Shown: piece by piece, positions 11,204 to 24,120 of the stretch
Layout of the letters: every line of letters starts with the position of its first letter
Numbering within the stretch: position 1 is the first letter of the stretch
NCBI GenBank assembly: GCA_033002965.1
Contig: JAURVB010012338.1
Coordinates: 1 to 64,000, forward strand
Source: Piper betle
Taxonomy: Eukaryota > Streptophyta > Magnoliopsida > Piperales > Piperaceae
Direction of reading: 5' to 3'
Length of the DNA: 64,000 nt
Made by a program: the position numbers and the translations under genes
The notes under the pieces: generated by a model
Database searches by the model: none
Seen by the model: the letters and a program-made list of their open reading frames with translations, nothing else
What the model was told of the DNA's origin: nothing

Positions 11204-11779
11204 TATCTCAGTAGTTATGAAAAACACAATTTTCATATCTTAATGTGTGCAGGATAATTTGTTGTGGGTAATGGGCGAACCGAGATATGCATCAAATGCC
11301 GAACTTATATAATGCAAAGTGTCTTGTTTAACCGATATGTCATGAGAAGTTGAGGACCCTCTTCTTCAACCTCTTCTTGCTTATCCTGTTCAAGAGAGGC
11401 AAATATATGCATAATAATCTGGATAAATTAAGATTCAAGATATCCACAGTACCATGCTTTGCTTCATGTTAGAGAGGTTATCTACCAATTAATTAAACCT
11501 AAATGATGCCTTATCATATCAAACAGGAAACTAATTATTGGACATCACCTTGTCATGCTATGCTTCTTAACGCGAGGGTTTGAGTGTACTCAATGCAGCC
11601 ACATAAATGCTCTATCTTATCTATAATTTGGTGATTTTTTTGGTTTGGAAAGAAAAAGTTATCATATTGGAGTAGCATTTGTTGAAAGAAGTTATAATTT
11701 TTTGTTTTGGAAAGAAAGAAGTTATAATTAAAGTTTTAATTTTTCGGTCTGACCGAGGGCTAATTCTAATTTTTGCAAC
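11204..11779. other. Intergenic DNA right of the solo LTR
   Basis: About 575 bp without a recognisable gene or transposon end. Confidence 0.3.
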
Positions 11780-12052
11780 TAGGGCTGTTAAACGAGCAAG
11801 CGAGCCGAGTTCAACTTGTGTTCGAACTTGACTTGAATAACTCGAAGTTCGTTCAAATTCGACTCGATATCAAACGAGTTTTAAACATATATGCTTGAAA
11901 TCCACTCGAATATTTTTTATATTGTTCGAGCTCGAATCGAACTTAAATACACTTAAACTGTTTAATTTTGATGAGCTCGAAACCCAGCTCATTTGGGAGC
12001 TCAAAACTAGCTTGAAAGTAGTTCACGAGCTGGCTCGCTCAATTAGGCCCTA
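11780..12052. mobile_element. hAT-like MITE candidate
   Basis: The left end TAGGGCTGTTAAACGAGC mirrors the right end, whose complement reads TAGGGCCTAATTGAGCGAGC. The interior is rich in GAGCTCGAA/TTCGAGC motifs, as in the common plant hAT-derived family that starts with AGGGCTG. No clear 8-bp target duplication was found, so the exact ends are uncertain. Confidence 0.5.
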
Positions 12053-12140
12053 ACCCAAATACTAATTTTGATTTCTTTTTTCTTGTACATGTATCCAGGA
12101 TGAGGCTCTCCCAACTAAGCTGTCCCCATATTGATACTAA

Positions 12141-12144
<4 letters not shown>

Positions 12145-12178
<34 letters not shown>
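12145..12178. repeat. (TA)n microsatellite
   Basis: An uninterrupted run of about 16 TA units. Other (TA)n tracts in the window lie near 10117, 15449, 16577, 17348, 18049, 22544, 27051 and 49590. Confidence 0.9.
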
Positions 12179-12180
<2 letters not shown>

Positions 12181-12468
12181 CTTAGTCGGGGGCAGATAAT
12201 TTTTTTATCTCAAATTTTAATCTAAATCGTTCGATTACAAATACGACCCAAATTTAATAAAAAAATAAAAAATAAAACACCCTCATCACCACCTTCCTTT
12301 AGTACGCAATCAATAATAATATTTATTTATGATTTTAAAGATATTTTGAATAGACAAATAATATTATATGTATATTATTATATTATATTATCCAGTCGAG
12401 CTACGAATCGATTTCGAGTCGAGTTTAAGATGAGTCGAATACTACTTTACTCAAGCTCTACTCATTGG

Positions 12469-12592
12469 ATTCGAGTTCAAATTCGAACATTTAATCGTTG
12501 AATTTCGAGTCGAAATTGTAATTAGAGTGGATTCGAGTTCAAATTCGAACATTTAATCGTTGAATTTCGAGTCGAAAGTGTGATTAGAGTGG
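12469..12592 (+). repeat. Two tandem 62-bp units
   Basis: The unit starting ATTCGAGTTCAAATTCGAAC at 12469 repeats at 12531 with only a few differences. The array sits in AT-rich transposon debris that is also rich in TTCGAGTCGA. Confidence 0.85.
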
Positions 12593-14653
12593 AGTGTGGT
12601 AGATTGTGCTGTACAAGGAACGTGAACATGAAAGGTAAGTAGTGAGGCCCATTATACACGTGTGAATTTACGAGACTGTAGGCCCACTCTGGAGTTAGCC
12701 CATCATGATAGCGAGGATGGGCGTCAACAAGTGACGAGTGTTGTCGCATGGGCATTGGACACACCAAGAGTATTTAGCATTCGGCCCATTAGGGTTTTTC
12801 AAATAGTAATTTAATGGATTTATTTGGAAATTATCGAATTATAACAGTTTAAATTATCTAATAATAATAACTTAATATATGAAAGTCGACAAAGAGCATA
12901 AAAGATTCTAGCCCTAAAATTATAAAATAAAATAAATTTAAATGATAATTATTTATATATTTCCTAGTTAAAACAGTTGTCTGCACCGCCTATTTAGCCC
13001 GATGGATTTAGCTGACTAAAAAATTTTATTTAGAACAAAGTAAGTTTCAAATTTTTTGTCCAAGGATTGGACAAAAATATAATTAACAAACACTCTCATA
13101 TAATAATTTTCTAATCAATTAGGCCATTAATTGTGTTGAATATTAGGGTTTGTTTTGGATAGGAACCGGCGTCCGGCGATAATAGATTGGATGTCACCGA
13201 AACCAATAAAAAAAGGAGACCTGATAGACATCTAACTAACCTCTGTCACAAAGGTGGCGGCAGCTTGGCCACCATTGAAACGAGTTATGGAAACAGGGAA
13301 ACCCTAAAACTACTAAACCTCCAGAAGTAAGCCTACAGACTCGACAACCCGCCTGAGCTACACACTACAATATTGGCCCTGGCATTTAGCTAAATAGAAT
13401 AGTAAAAAGATGGCAATGGGACCAAGGCTAGCTCCGTATTCAATACAATTGCTATAAGCAATGCATCGTTTTTAAAACCATTTAAGTAGTGCGGCAAGTG
13501 AGAAAACAAAAAGAAGCTGGCATGGCTGCTGCCTCCACCTGATAAAAAGGAAAACACATCAATATTTATTAGTGGTCGGTCCTATCACTCATTTTTATTG
13601 CTGGTTTGCGTGTGTTGGTATAACCTCATGAACAATGACGTACGAAAGAGCCATGAAAGCAATGTTGGGTGGTGGAGATTCGAGTCATGGCCATATGGTA
13701 CCGCACAAGAATCACCTATAGCCCATATTGGACGCCCTCCAAGTTCATCATATCATTTCTGATCTAATTTTAAAACCTTATTTTGGGTCTAAAAAATTTC
13801 TGACTTTTATTTTAATTTACAGTTTTTCGAATCAAACTCTATAATTTTACGAGTCAAATTCGGTAAAAAAACAAAGTGGTCATTAATGATGCTCTGATTG
13901 TAAAGATTTATAAATGTATTGTGAGATGTTGGTCATGATCACATGGTGGAGAGATCACCATGCGAGAAAATTACTGAATGAAGTGACGAGGGAGGGGATC
14001 AGACAGTTGACGGAGAAAAGGACGAGGTTGCCGGCCACTAAGAAAGCAGGCAACCCACACCAAAGATGGAGAGAGAAACGAGAGAATCCAGGTGTTGAGC
14101 AGAAAAAGCAGCTGGTCTTGTCCATATGTTTGATGAGCCGAGAGATTCCCTTTCCCCAGGTGACTGCAGATGAAGGCTTGACAATGGAGATGGACGCTGC
14201 ACTCTTTTATCTTTTTCCTTTTCCTATCTCCATTTTCTTAGTAGTTAATTTGAGATTTTCTAGTTATCTAGCTCAATATATAAACCATGATATATCTTTT
14301 ACCTCTTGAAGATCTACAGTTTGATCAAATGCAATAAATATATACGCTCTAATTAAGAGCTAATTTTCTTATAGTCATGTTTGCTAATATTAATTATAGA
14401 CTAGTATACATTTCATAAAACACGAACTACATATGTACATTCTCGCATGGCAAATATGTTCTCTAAAGTTGATAAAAAAACACTAATAGCTCCTAAATAT
14501 CATGTGCCGAAGAAATTACATTAGTTATCTAAATCAATCAAAACAATGATCATAAATTAGTGGATGATACAGGGCATGCATGACAACTATATATAGTCGT
14601 AGCAACGACCATGTAAATTTGATTAGAAATGTGATTAGTTTCTATTCACCTAA
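12593..14653. other. Gene-poor intergenic stretch
   Basis: No gene is supported. A 131-codon frame at 13914-14309 has no recognisable domain and an unconvincing composition. A CACTACAA string at 13363 has no matching partner end, so no CACTA element is called. Confidence 0.35.
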
Positions 14654-15016
14654 GGGCCCGTTTGGTTGACATGAAGATAGTGTAAATAAAAAAATCATAT
14701 AAAATGGAAAAGTAAAGAGATGAAATGTCATGAAAATTTTAATTTTTTTTACATATTTAAATATAAGAAAAATAAGAAAAATAAATAAAATGTTCTTTCC
14801 CATGTGCATGTGTATGTATATGTGTCTCCCAAAATTTCTCTCAATTTTTTTATTTTTTATAAGAAAATATTGTTTTGTAAAATATTTACCAAGACTTATT
14901 CTAATTGAAATTGAAATATCTTTTGATTAAATTTTAAAACATCCAAACATAAACAAATTTGTGATGTCCAAATTTTTCATTTCTTTCATGTAATTTCAGC
15001 GCAACCAAACATACCT
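14654..15016. mobile_element. Tourist/PIF-like MITE, 363 bp
   Basis: The left end GGGCCCGTTTGGTTG and the complement of the right end AGGTATGTTTGGTTG form imperfect terminal inverted repeats. Both sides carry TAA (14651-14653 and 15017-15019), the 3-bp duplication expected of PIF/Harbinger insertions. The interior is AT-rich and non-coding. Confidence 0.65.
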
Positions 15017-15019
15017 TAA

Positions 15020-16571
15020 GTAATAATTTTTCATCTGAAATTTACATAATATTATAGTCAAAGGGATGCATTAGAATTATATTATGTTTGGAAATAGATA
15101 GTAAGATGTGACACTCTTTCCCAACTTAATCAAAATATTCATAACAATATTGATGATCAAACACTACAAAACATTTAAGTTTTCTCCACAATTTAATAAA
15201 CTTAAAATACAATCTAAAACCCTAGAGAAAAGTAGGGTGGCAAAATGTGGTGGGATAAAGAGTAAGGTGACAAAAACTTTCTCTGCAGTTTTAAGGATGA
15301 AAAAAGTTAAAAAATAGTTAAAAAATACTTATATACAAATATAAAGATAATATATATTAGAATTTTTTCTATGGAAATGTGGCAAAAAGTAAAACTTTTC
15401 TTCACGGTATCTTTACAAGGGTGAAAAAGATCGTTTTGGTAGTTTATAAAATATATATATATACCTCTCTCATGCAAGCAGGCCCAAGAGCAGCGCCTTG
15501 CACAAGAAAGTAGCAAAATGTGGGGAATTGATGATATTATAGTTTTCAACCTTTTTATCTCTTTATTTCATGTCGCACTGAGAAGAGTGGACGTCAGACT
15601 CAAGAACTGATATTTCATCCATCTTCTTCCCTCCCCCGCCCCACCCGCGCTACCTCCTCTTCTCTCTTGCCTCCATTAACTCTTCCTTTGCAGGTCTTGT
15701 AAGTTTAGTTCTCGCAGCTGGCCATCTTTATATGCTTTGTATGTGCTCTACCCTCTCTGCATCTCTTCCACCATTATTAACTTGGTACTCTCCATCCTCG
15801 TATCATGATTCAAGTACCTGTACTATATACAGTTCGTGTCCGGTTTATGTTGGACTTCTTCACATCCCCATTAACAACTTGTTGATTGGACTCCTGCTGG
15901 TGCAGTTGGCCGGAGTGGCAATAACAATGTCCACTATAATTTTAAAACTTTTTTTATCTATAAAAACTTTCTCATTCTTGAATTCTTTAGATGACTCTAT
16001 ATTGATTGATTTTATGGTTAATGATTCTCTTAGTCAATGTAATAAAGTTATTATAATATATTAATTTTCTTATAGTTTGACTAAATTAATATTTTAAAGT
16101 AATGTAAATTATATGCTTTAAAAGATTATTATCTATTATATAAACTTTTTTATTTGATGAATTGAAATATATATAGTATTGAGTCAATTCCACCTATAGT
16201 ATGCCTCGAGTTTTACATATAATAGCTAGGTTAGGCCCGAAACAAAGTGTGCAATCTTATGCCTCATGTATATACAACAAAGTTTGATTTTAAGTTGAGC
16301 TTGAGCTAGACTAATTTATTTTCCCTGTTCTTCTCTTATGTATATTTTGCGGTAAAATATTAAAGTATTTTAGGCATTGGAGTACATCAATAGTTTAATT
16401 TGTCGTAATATATAACATTGAACTTAATTTATTTTTAATTATATACATTGTCGTAAATTAACCTGAGTTTTTATCATTTTAGTTGAAGTTCGTGAAAGAA
16501 ATTAAACTAATATAAAGATCTAAACTCAAACTTTCTCTATAGAATATCGACAATGAGTCAATATATATTAA

Positions 16572-16576
<5 letters not shown>
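15020..16576. other. Intergenic DNA with no recognised gene
   Basis: AT-rich apart from a pyrimidine-rich patch at 15600-15700 that resembles a leader, but no convincing coding sequence follows it. I found no RNA hairpin of a known microRNA family here. Confidence 0.3.
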
Positions 16577-16608
<32 letters not shown>

Positions 16609-16611
<3 letters not shown>

Positions 16612-17345
16612 GGCCGATTTACTGTGCTCAAGCACAGGCAAGCTACCTGTGCTTGAGCCATCCGGCCGTTGGATTCAATCCAATGGCTGGATGAAAAAAG
16701 CGCCGCCGCCAGCAACGCGTCGCCGCCCCCGCCGCCGGCCGACGCGACCCCCTGCCCGGCCCGTCGCCGCCCCCGGCCGACGGGGCGGCGACCCTCCCCC
16801 CCAACCACCAGGGGCGACGGGGCGGCAAATCTAGCCGCCCCGCTCTTCCCCTGCCGGCCCACCGCCCCGCCCGCCGCACCCCAGCCCGCCACCCAGTCGT
16901 CGTCCCCCGCCCGCGCCCCCGCCCGCCACCCTGCCCCATCCCCCGCCTGCCACCCCGCTGCGCGCGCCGCCCTCGGCCCCCACCCCCGCCCGCCACCCCG
17001 TCGCGGCCCCCGCCTGCCACCCCGCCGCGCCCCCCTTGGCCACCGCCCGCACCCCCCTCGGCCCCTGCCAGCCCCCGTCGCGCCCCCTCGGCCCCTGCCC
17101 GCCACCCCACCACGCCGCGCCCCCGGCGTGCGACCGGCGACCACGCGGCCGCCGCTCCCCGGACCAACCCCGTCCCCCGTCGCCCCCCCTCCCCCCCGGG
17201 CCGTCGCCGTGGCCAGGCCCCCTTCCGCCCCTCCGCCGTCGCCACCCCTGTTTTTTTAATCTTGGCCGTTGGATGCTAATCCAACGGTCAAGATCAAATT
17301 TGAGCATAGGCAAGCTGCCTGTGCTCAAGCACAGGAATCTTATTT

Positions 17346-17347
<2 letters not shown>
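16609..17347. mobile_element. GC-rich element with long inverted ends inserted in (TA)n
   Basis: A roughly 740-bp block, mostly G+C, sits between two (TA)n tracts (16577-16608 and 17348-17401). Both ends carry related inverted sequence: CTGTGCTCAAGCACAGGCAA on the left and a near-identical inverted copy on the right, then GGCCGTTGGAT and a second self-complementary step. Each end is itself palindromic. The core consists of degenerate CCCGCCCGCCACCCC-type units. Insertion inside TA microsatellites recalls the rice Micron elements (established family); membership here is inference. The 93-221 codon Pro/Arg/Gly-rich frames on both strands are composition artefacts. Confidence 0.65.
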
Positions 17348-17401
<54 letters not shown>

Positions 17402-17403
<2 letters not shown>

Positions 17404-18041
17404 TAAAACTCTACTCAAGTGCCGGCCAAATAGCAAACCTCTCCATACTCCAAAACCTTTTGATATATCACAATTATACCAACCAACTAAGCACGATAAA
17501 AATGAAAATGAGATAGCTTGTTTTCACCCTTATCACTTATAATTAATTTGAGTTTTGAATGATCGTGATGAAGACATGATAATACCATATTCAAGAATAT
17601 TATTATATGATGATGAAGATATTAATTGTCATTTCTATTTTTTAACCAATATATATACAAAGCATGCAATCGATGACTCGATTATATATAAGTACTATAT
17701 TGGATTACTAATCATGTACAAGCGGCAAAAAAATATTGGATTAATTCATATACGATGCTTTCTGTTGATCTTTAGTTAATTATCAGTTCTCACAATTTTA
17801 CCAGTTCAAACTGATGCCTTAATCCTGCTACTTAAGTATGATCATTAAACCGAACTCATGCAGCGATGCTCATTAATTTGAAGGGTCTTATGCATTCATT
17901 AATTTATCAAATCATAGTTGTTAGCTACATAATATCAAATAAAATTTGTATATATAATATCGAATATATTCCATTAGCTACTACAATAAGTATATTGAGT
18001 TAACAGTTCATGTGACCAGTTAGATGTTACATTTGAGTGTG

Positions 18042-18087
<46 letters not shown>

Positions 18088-20385
18088 CATGCTTTAAAAG
18101 ATTAAAAGTTGTCGATTATCGAAACAGTTTAGAATCATAGGTTATTCTACACTTCTTCTACCTAAATTAATTAAAGGTTTGAGGAACTCAAATTATGAAC
18201 ATTTTTGGCTTTATTTGATAGAGTTAGACTGCTAATTTGTAAGAAATTATATGATATAATTTGTTATAAATATATATTGAAAACTAAATGTCCAGTCAAA
18301 TGCTGTGTCATTTTCATGAAAACTAAAGAAAACTACGTCAAGCTGTTCCATACTAATCTGGGCTTAAAACCCTAAACTATCATAAACAAATTTTATTATC
18401 CTGCCTGCTATTGCTACCACTTGCCCAAAGTAATAATCTATCTTCAAAACCCCATATTTGAACTCTTAGCAGTCCAATACAGGTCCCGTCTAAAATAGAT
18501 AAATAGCTGGATAATTGATCAATTAAGGCCTTTCCGTTTAATAGGATTGTCTATGCTCTAAAATCTTGACAAGGTTAATATGGCACCTCCTTTTGCATAT
18601 GATCTTATAAACTCTTCACTTAATTATGGCTCAATTAGCAGTGCAATGTTGTAGAAACTAGGCAAGATGTCGTGCTATTTATAATTTATTTCAGAGATAA
18701 ATGTTTTTTTTATAGACAAATCTTCATACAAATTATGTGATAGACTGATCTGATTTTTAAAAATAGACTCTAAATAAATAAGAAAACAGATTAATTTTAG
18801 TTTTATAGATAAATTTTCATAAAATAATGAAATAGACTATATTTTTAAAGATAGACTTTAATTAAATGATAAGATGAACAATAATAATTTAATTTTTTTT
18901 GTATTTTGATTGGATAAATCTCATACTTTTCATCGTAGCAAAGCTTTGAGTTCCCTTCTTATCTATTAGCTAATAATAAGAGTAGATAAACAATTGATCA
19001 TAATTCTAGCCAATACTTTTCCCAGCCAATTAATCAACATTCCACAAATCATCCCTAGTCAGTATCATAAAATTTCTCCAAATCTTCCTAATTATTAATA
19101 GCCACCCTATGTTTAAAAATATTTATGACTAAACTATATCAATTATCAATCAAAACTTTACCCTTTTTCCATAGAGTAGGATTGATGTCCTCGCCTCTTT
19201 TTGAAACAAGGAGAAAGGAAAGAAGATTTGCTTGCACATATATACTGTTTCTGTCTGAGAATCGGAAGAAGCCAGTAAATACAAACTTGACTGCTCATGA
19301 GGCGCCCAAAATTCCCTTCTTGCCCTGCTTATACCAAAAGCTAGCTAGCTATGGCATATCCAGACGGAAAGAAACAGATTACAAACGGAAACCTGTAACA
19401 TGCAAACGATGGCATTAGCCAACAGTTCCTATAAAGTGAAGCAAGACCATGGACAATCAGAGAGCGAGAGGGATAAAAAAACCAGAAAACACGTGAAGGG
19501 TACTTCAGTGTAGAGAAGGGGACCAAGCCAGCAATAAGAGAAGCTACAAGAGAAAAGTCATTGAGGCAACAGGGTGCAAGTCCAAAGTCACCAAACAATT
19601 GTTGAGTTTTAGTGTGCTTGCCATCGTTTATTTATCTGATATGGTATATGATATATACATATGAAAACGAAGGAGGGTACAAAGGAATCAGAATTCCCAG
19701 GTGATTGCACCGTTTGCAGCCCGAGGATTTTGGCCGTCAGGTCTGTCAACGTAGATATACTCGAAACGGACGCAACACACAGTGGCCCTTTATAAGCACC
19801 TAATTGCCTCTCTTTAATGGAGATGGAGAAAATTAGTTCTTGGCATCTGGAGAAAATTAGCAGTGTCAGAGGTGGATTAAAGCCATGGTTGTTTTTGGGT
19901 CTGCTGGGATTGTGATGGATAACTGCTTTGTTTGTGTTCTGAACGTCCTCATGACGACCAATCGATGTTGTTGGATTCTTTTGATCTTGTCAAGTTCGAT
20001 CTTTCACCTACCCTTCTCCCTGCTTATTCATTGCTTGCCAACTTTGCCTATATCTATGCCTTCTTCCTCTCCCTTCCACTTCCACTCGCTTAATCTTGCT
20101 TCCTCTTATGATCTGCTTCTTTTCTCTAGTGGATGTTTTTGATCGGATACCCACTTTTTTTCTGTCTTTTTCTCATAATTAAAAGTTGAAACCTTTTTCT
20201 TTTTCTTTTTGTTTCATGTGGTTGTTGGCTTGTAGTGCATCAGTTCATGCTTCAATCCTTGGTTTTTCGATCTTACATCTACTCTTTCTTCTATGCTCTT
20301 TTAGGGTTTTTCTTTTGTTAAGCTTTTCTCTATCTTGCTAACTATGTTGGTGCGACCTATATATGAATGGAGAGGAAGATTGATG
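17402..20385. other. Intergenic DNA left of MIR172
   Basis: AT-rich. Holds a (TA)n tract at 18049-18087 and a diverged tandem duplication (18713-18795 and 18823-18900) sharing TAGAnAAATnTTCATA and ATAGACT blocks. The promoter of the miR172 primary transcript probably lies in the last kilobase (inference). No protein gene supported. Confidence 0.4.
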
Positions 20386-20540
20386 CACAGTCGCTTTTTG
20401 CTGGTGCAGCATCAGCGAGATTCACAAGTGTAGAGGGGCTTTGGGGATGGGTAGGACATACATAGTCGGTGGTACTATCTTGTCATAACCTCTCGTGGAT
20501 TGAGAATCTTGATGATGCTGCATCTGCACTAAGTGACTTG
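20386..20540 (+). ncRNA. MIR172: MIR172 precursor hairpin
   Basis: The 21-nt sequence at 20503-20523 begins AGAATCTTGATGATG and matches the conserved plant miR172 in full. The opposite arm at 20406-20426 begins GCAGCATCAGCGAGATTC and pairs with it as a miR172* with a 2-nt overhang; the only unpaired positions are in the CAGCG part. The stem continues outward (AGTCGCTT at 20389 against AAGTGACT near 20531), giving a hairpin of about 155 nt with the mature strand on the 3' arm, as is usual for MIR172. miR172 represses AP2-like factors and so promotes phase change and flowering (established). A consensus splice donor downstream suggests a spliced primary transcript. Confidence 0.93.
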
Positions 20541-20940
20541 ATTTATAAAAGGATGATTTCAGTCCATTTGAAGGTGCACAATATGATGAATAGCCTTGTC
20601 AGAGGTGAAAGGTACTTGAAAAACAAGGTAATTGTTTCCTTTTTCCATGAAGATTATTATCCTAGTTTTAATTAACAATGTATAGATTTGATCTTGTGTT
20701 CTTCTCGTATTAGCTAAAGGGCCTTGTGTGCATGCTTCCGTGCAAGTAACTGATGGCTGATCTGGTGCTATTTTTTCAGTGGGGATGTACATTGATTCCA
20801 GGTTGAAGTGACAAAATTTTTGGAAGAAGAAGTATATGTATCTTAGTTCATGTTGCAAGCCGATCTCTCACAATGCCTGGACTAAATCTATAAAAATACC
20901 TGAGTTCTTGAAAGTTGCCTTTGCTTATATTCTTTATTTT

Positions 20941-21155
20941 GTTACTTGTTGTGATCAGGTAAGTGGAAATGGAAAGGCTGTCCTGCTCATTTCTAAAAAG
21001 ATTTTAACTCTTGCTGGTTAGTTGTATATAATTTATGAAATAACCTTATATATACTGTTGTCTTTGTTTGTAGTTTTCTTGTGACTTCTTATGACCAGGT
21101 AAGTGGAAAGGATTACATACTCATATCTAAAAAGCTTTGAAGACTTGCTAGCCCG
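20941..21155 (+). repeat. ~140-bp tandem duplication downstream of MIR172, each copy with a splice donor
   Basis: Two copies offset by 140 bp each contain TGA(T/C)CAGGTAAGTGGAAA and a following TCTAAAAAG. Both carry a perfect CAG/GTAAGT donor (20956-20963 and an equivalent at 21096-21103). They lie about 430-600 bp after the miR172 hairpin and may be alternative donors of the primary transcript. Confidence 0.6.
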
Positions 21156-22542
21156 ATTGCATCTTAACCTAGGATTGATCTCCATTCTTAATTGTATAAA
21201 TAAAGCTAGCAGCAGATCCTGCAAAGAAAAATGTAGTGGCCTGCACTGTTCATGGTACTCTCATATTACTAAACTCTGTTACACATTTGTACGGTGTTTA
21301 TTCCATCCTTTGTTTATACTTTGACCCATTTTGTACTCATGCCTTCGACCCATTTTGTCATTGTTTCTGCTTTGGGTGAGATCATATTGACTCAGTGGTT
21401 TGCACATTAAGAAAACAGTTTATTAATCAGAAAATTTATTTTAAGTCACTGATATCAGAATTACTTGTTAATTTTTATCTAGGGCTATCTCAAGGGCTAA
21501 GCATCTTGATTCACAAGGTGTCTCTTTAATGATCTTACATCTAATTAGAACCATCTGTTTTGGTTTTACATGGAAGCGAAGTATATATACCAATTAACAG
21601 GTAAACTTATTTTTGCTTATGGTAAGACTACCCTTTTATCCTCTCATGTGATACCATTTCAAGTCCGTAAACATTATGCATTCTTTCCCAAGGTTTCAAA
21701 CTTTCAAGCTGTGTAAGGGAAGAAATATGATCTATAGTATGATTTGCATGTGATAAACTATCTTTTGCAATGATAGACAGCTTTTTCAGCAACCAAGGGT
21801 TTTCAATGAAGAGTTTATCAAGCTAATCAAGTGACAATAGTTAATACATGTACTTCAGTTTTTTTTACAAGTACTTTATAGTCACATTAATGTAACTAGT
21901 TTTTTTACTAAATTGCTCCTCCTAAAGATATTATATTAGTTGATTCTTAGAGGAGACATGCATATGCTGCTTGATGATCAGGGGGGCATGCAAGTTCTTG
22001 ACAAACTCCGAAATGAGGGAGACTAGTACTGCAACTTTGATGGAGTAATTTGATCAACATGAATGGGTTGAGATGTATATATTACTCTTTGACATATATC
22101 AAGCAGGATATGGCCTTCGTATATATATGTGAGATAACTGCATCAAGAATGTGACACAAGAGTGATGTAGCATATGATTTTTAAGTTTAACTCTCTACCA
22201 TACAATTATCTTGACGTGTTGGACATGAATATTTTGTGTTTTTTGGACCCAAAATGACTGCTCACATTGGGAAGGCTTACCTTTGAACATGCATATTGAT
22301 CATTACCTGTGAATCCTCACAAGAAGCCTGAAGACTTACTCGTGGGCCAATCGGCAGCACCCTTTTTATCTTTTTTTTTCAAGAATTTTATACAGCATTG
22401 GCCACCTATGACAATATTTTTTTATCCTTTTTTCTGCATTTTTTTATTTCCTTCTTTTGATAATTTTTCAACTCAATGGATTGGGAAGTGTGGGGCATGG
22501 AATTTAATCCAAAATGACTAATCACAATGCAAAGGTTTGCCT

Positions 22543-22588
<46 letters not shown>

Positions 22589-24120
22589 CTTTATCCATGA
22601 ATCCACTTGATACGGGATATATGTTCTATGAGATTATGTATGTACAAATTACTCGGCATGCCGTTAACTTTTGACAAGATATGGGAATGGTTGCGTCTTT
22701 CTGTGATATATGTGATTTGCACAAGCATCTTACAGAACTAGCTACGGCAGTTAGTTAAATATATTTAGATGTATGATAGTTACTTTGTCATTAACATTAT
22801 GGTTTCGCCTACCATTTTTAGTGTAATTTCATGTCAACTAGGCTTTGTTACAGTTCAGCAGCGTGCCTTGTGTGCAAACTCTGTACAAGCTACCTCTCCA
22901 AGCTTCTTCTCAAAGAAAAAAATTGCAAGTAGTTTGGAGTACAAGAAGCTACTTCCTTTCAGTTTTGATATGACAACGTCCTCCTTGTATATATTCTACC
23001 TTTGTGCTTTTAGGGAGCATTGAAAGGGATGGGAGCCCATGCATGAGACTTAGACTATGTTTTCATGCACATTAATATTTTCGTATAGGATGATGATATC
23101 ACACAGTTAATCTACGATGTTTCAGTTTATAAATTAAAAGCAACCGTTTTTGGGGGCAAAAGAAACCAGGTTGGAGAATGTAGAATATTGTGAATTAAAC
23201 CCGATACTTTAGACCAGGTTTAAGATTCATTTATTTTGATTTAACTCGGGGTTGGTGTTGTCGAGCCCAGTTATGAGATTCGGTTCAATTTATTAGTCAT
23301 GTGATGATGCATCTAAGGGAGGCACGTATAGACGGGCCCGAATAGCATCGTTGATTGGTCTCAGAATATGAGTTATCTTGGGCTGCCTTATTGCAATTGT
23401 TTCGTCACTCTCCAGATCAATACTTGAATACTCATCTTAATCGACACTAATAAAAAAATCAATGTTGTTTTTGCTTATAGAAAACCAATTTTATCATAAA
23501 AAAGAGTCAAATAATGAAGGTAAGACGTAAGAAGAACAATTTTACATTGATGGTTGTTGTTATAGGTCTAGTCTTAGAGACGAGGATAGGTTTTGGCAGT
23601 TGTTCTTAGTAATCCCATGTTCTTGATGGATAGTCGGTGCTATCCAAGTAATGGAAACAACTAACCAAAGTGATTCATGTTATAGTTGTTGGCAAGAAGC
23701 AAACTATGGTGCATAGAGCATGTGGGGTGACCAGGGTGTGCTAGCAAGGTCCAACAATGGAATCAAGCAAAGCAACGACACTTGATGGAGCGTACAGGCA
23801 AAATGATCAGTCATTGTACCGAGCATGTTGGTATTAGCAAAGAGGAAACCTTAGAGGTGTGACGGGTTCCAGGTAGCGAGTTTGTGTGGTGTGATGACTG
23901 AACCGAGCAGCTACGAGCGCCCCTATCGGCGGAGCGAGGTTGAAGGGTGGAGCGTACTGGTAGAAATACCGAGCAGAATGTCAGAACACGAGTGCATGGG
24001 CGTAGGAGCGTGACCAAGCAAAATAGGGGAATGTGAGTGCATGGGTGTGACCGAGCAAAATATCATAATTATGGTATTTGGGTCAAGGTTGCCAAGCAGT
24101 GCTACAATTCCTAGCGCTAC
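21156..24120. other. Intergenic DNA between MIR172 and the TRIM element
   Basis: No gene recognised. Contains a (TA)n tract at 22544-22584 and a diverged repeat (22245-22320 and 22500-22600, both with CCAAAATGACT). The last 320 bp (23800-24120) have repeated ACCGAGCA and GTGCATGGGNGT strings and look like repeat-derived DNA into which the TRIM inserted. Confidence 0.35.

Noticed and set aside
13363..13400. CACTACAA string as the end of a CACTA transposon
   Set aside because: No opposite TAGTG end with a matching 3-bp duplication was found.
13914..14309. 131-codon ORF
   Set aside because: No recognisable domain and it runs into AT-rich sequence; probably chance.
16479..17542. Long Pro/Arg/Gly-rich ORFs on both strands (93-221 codons)
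   Set aside because: They arise from the GC-rich core of a transposon; several overlap in opposite frames, and none has a domain.
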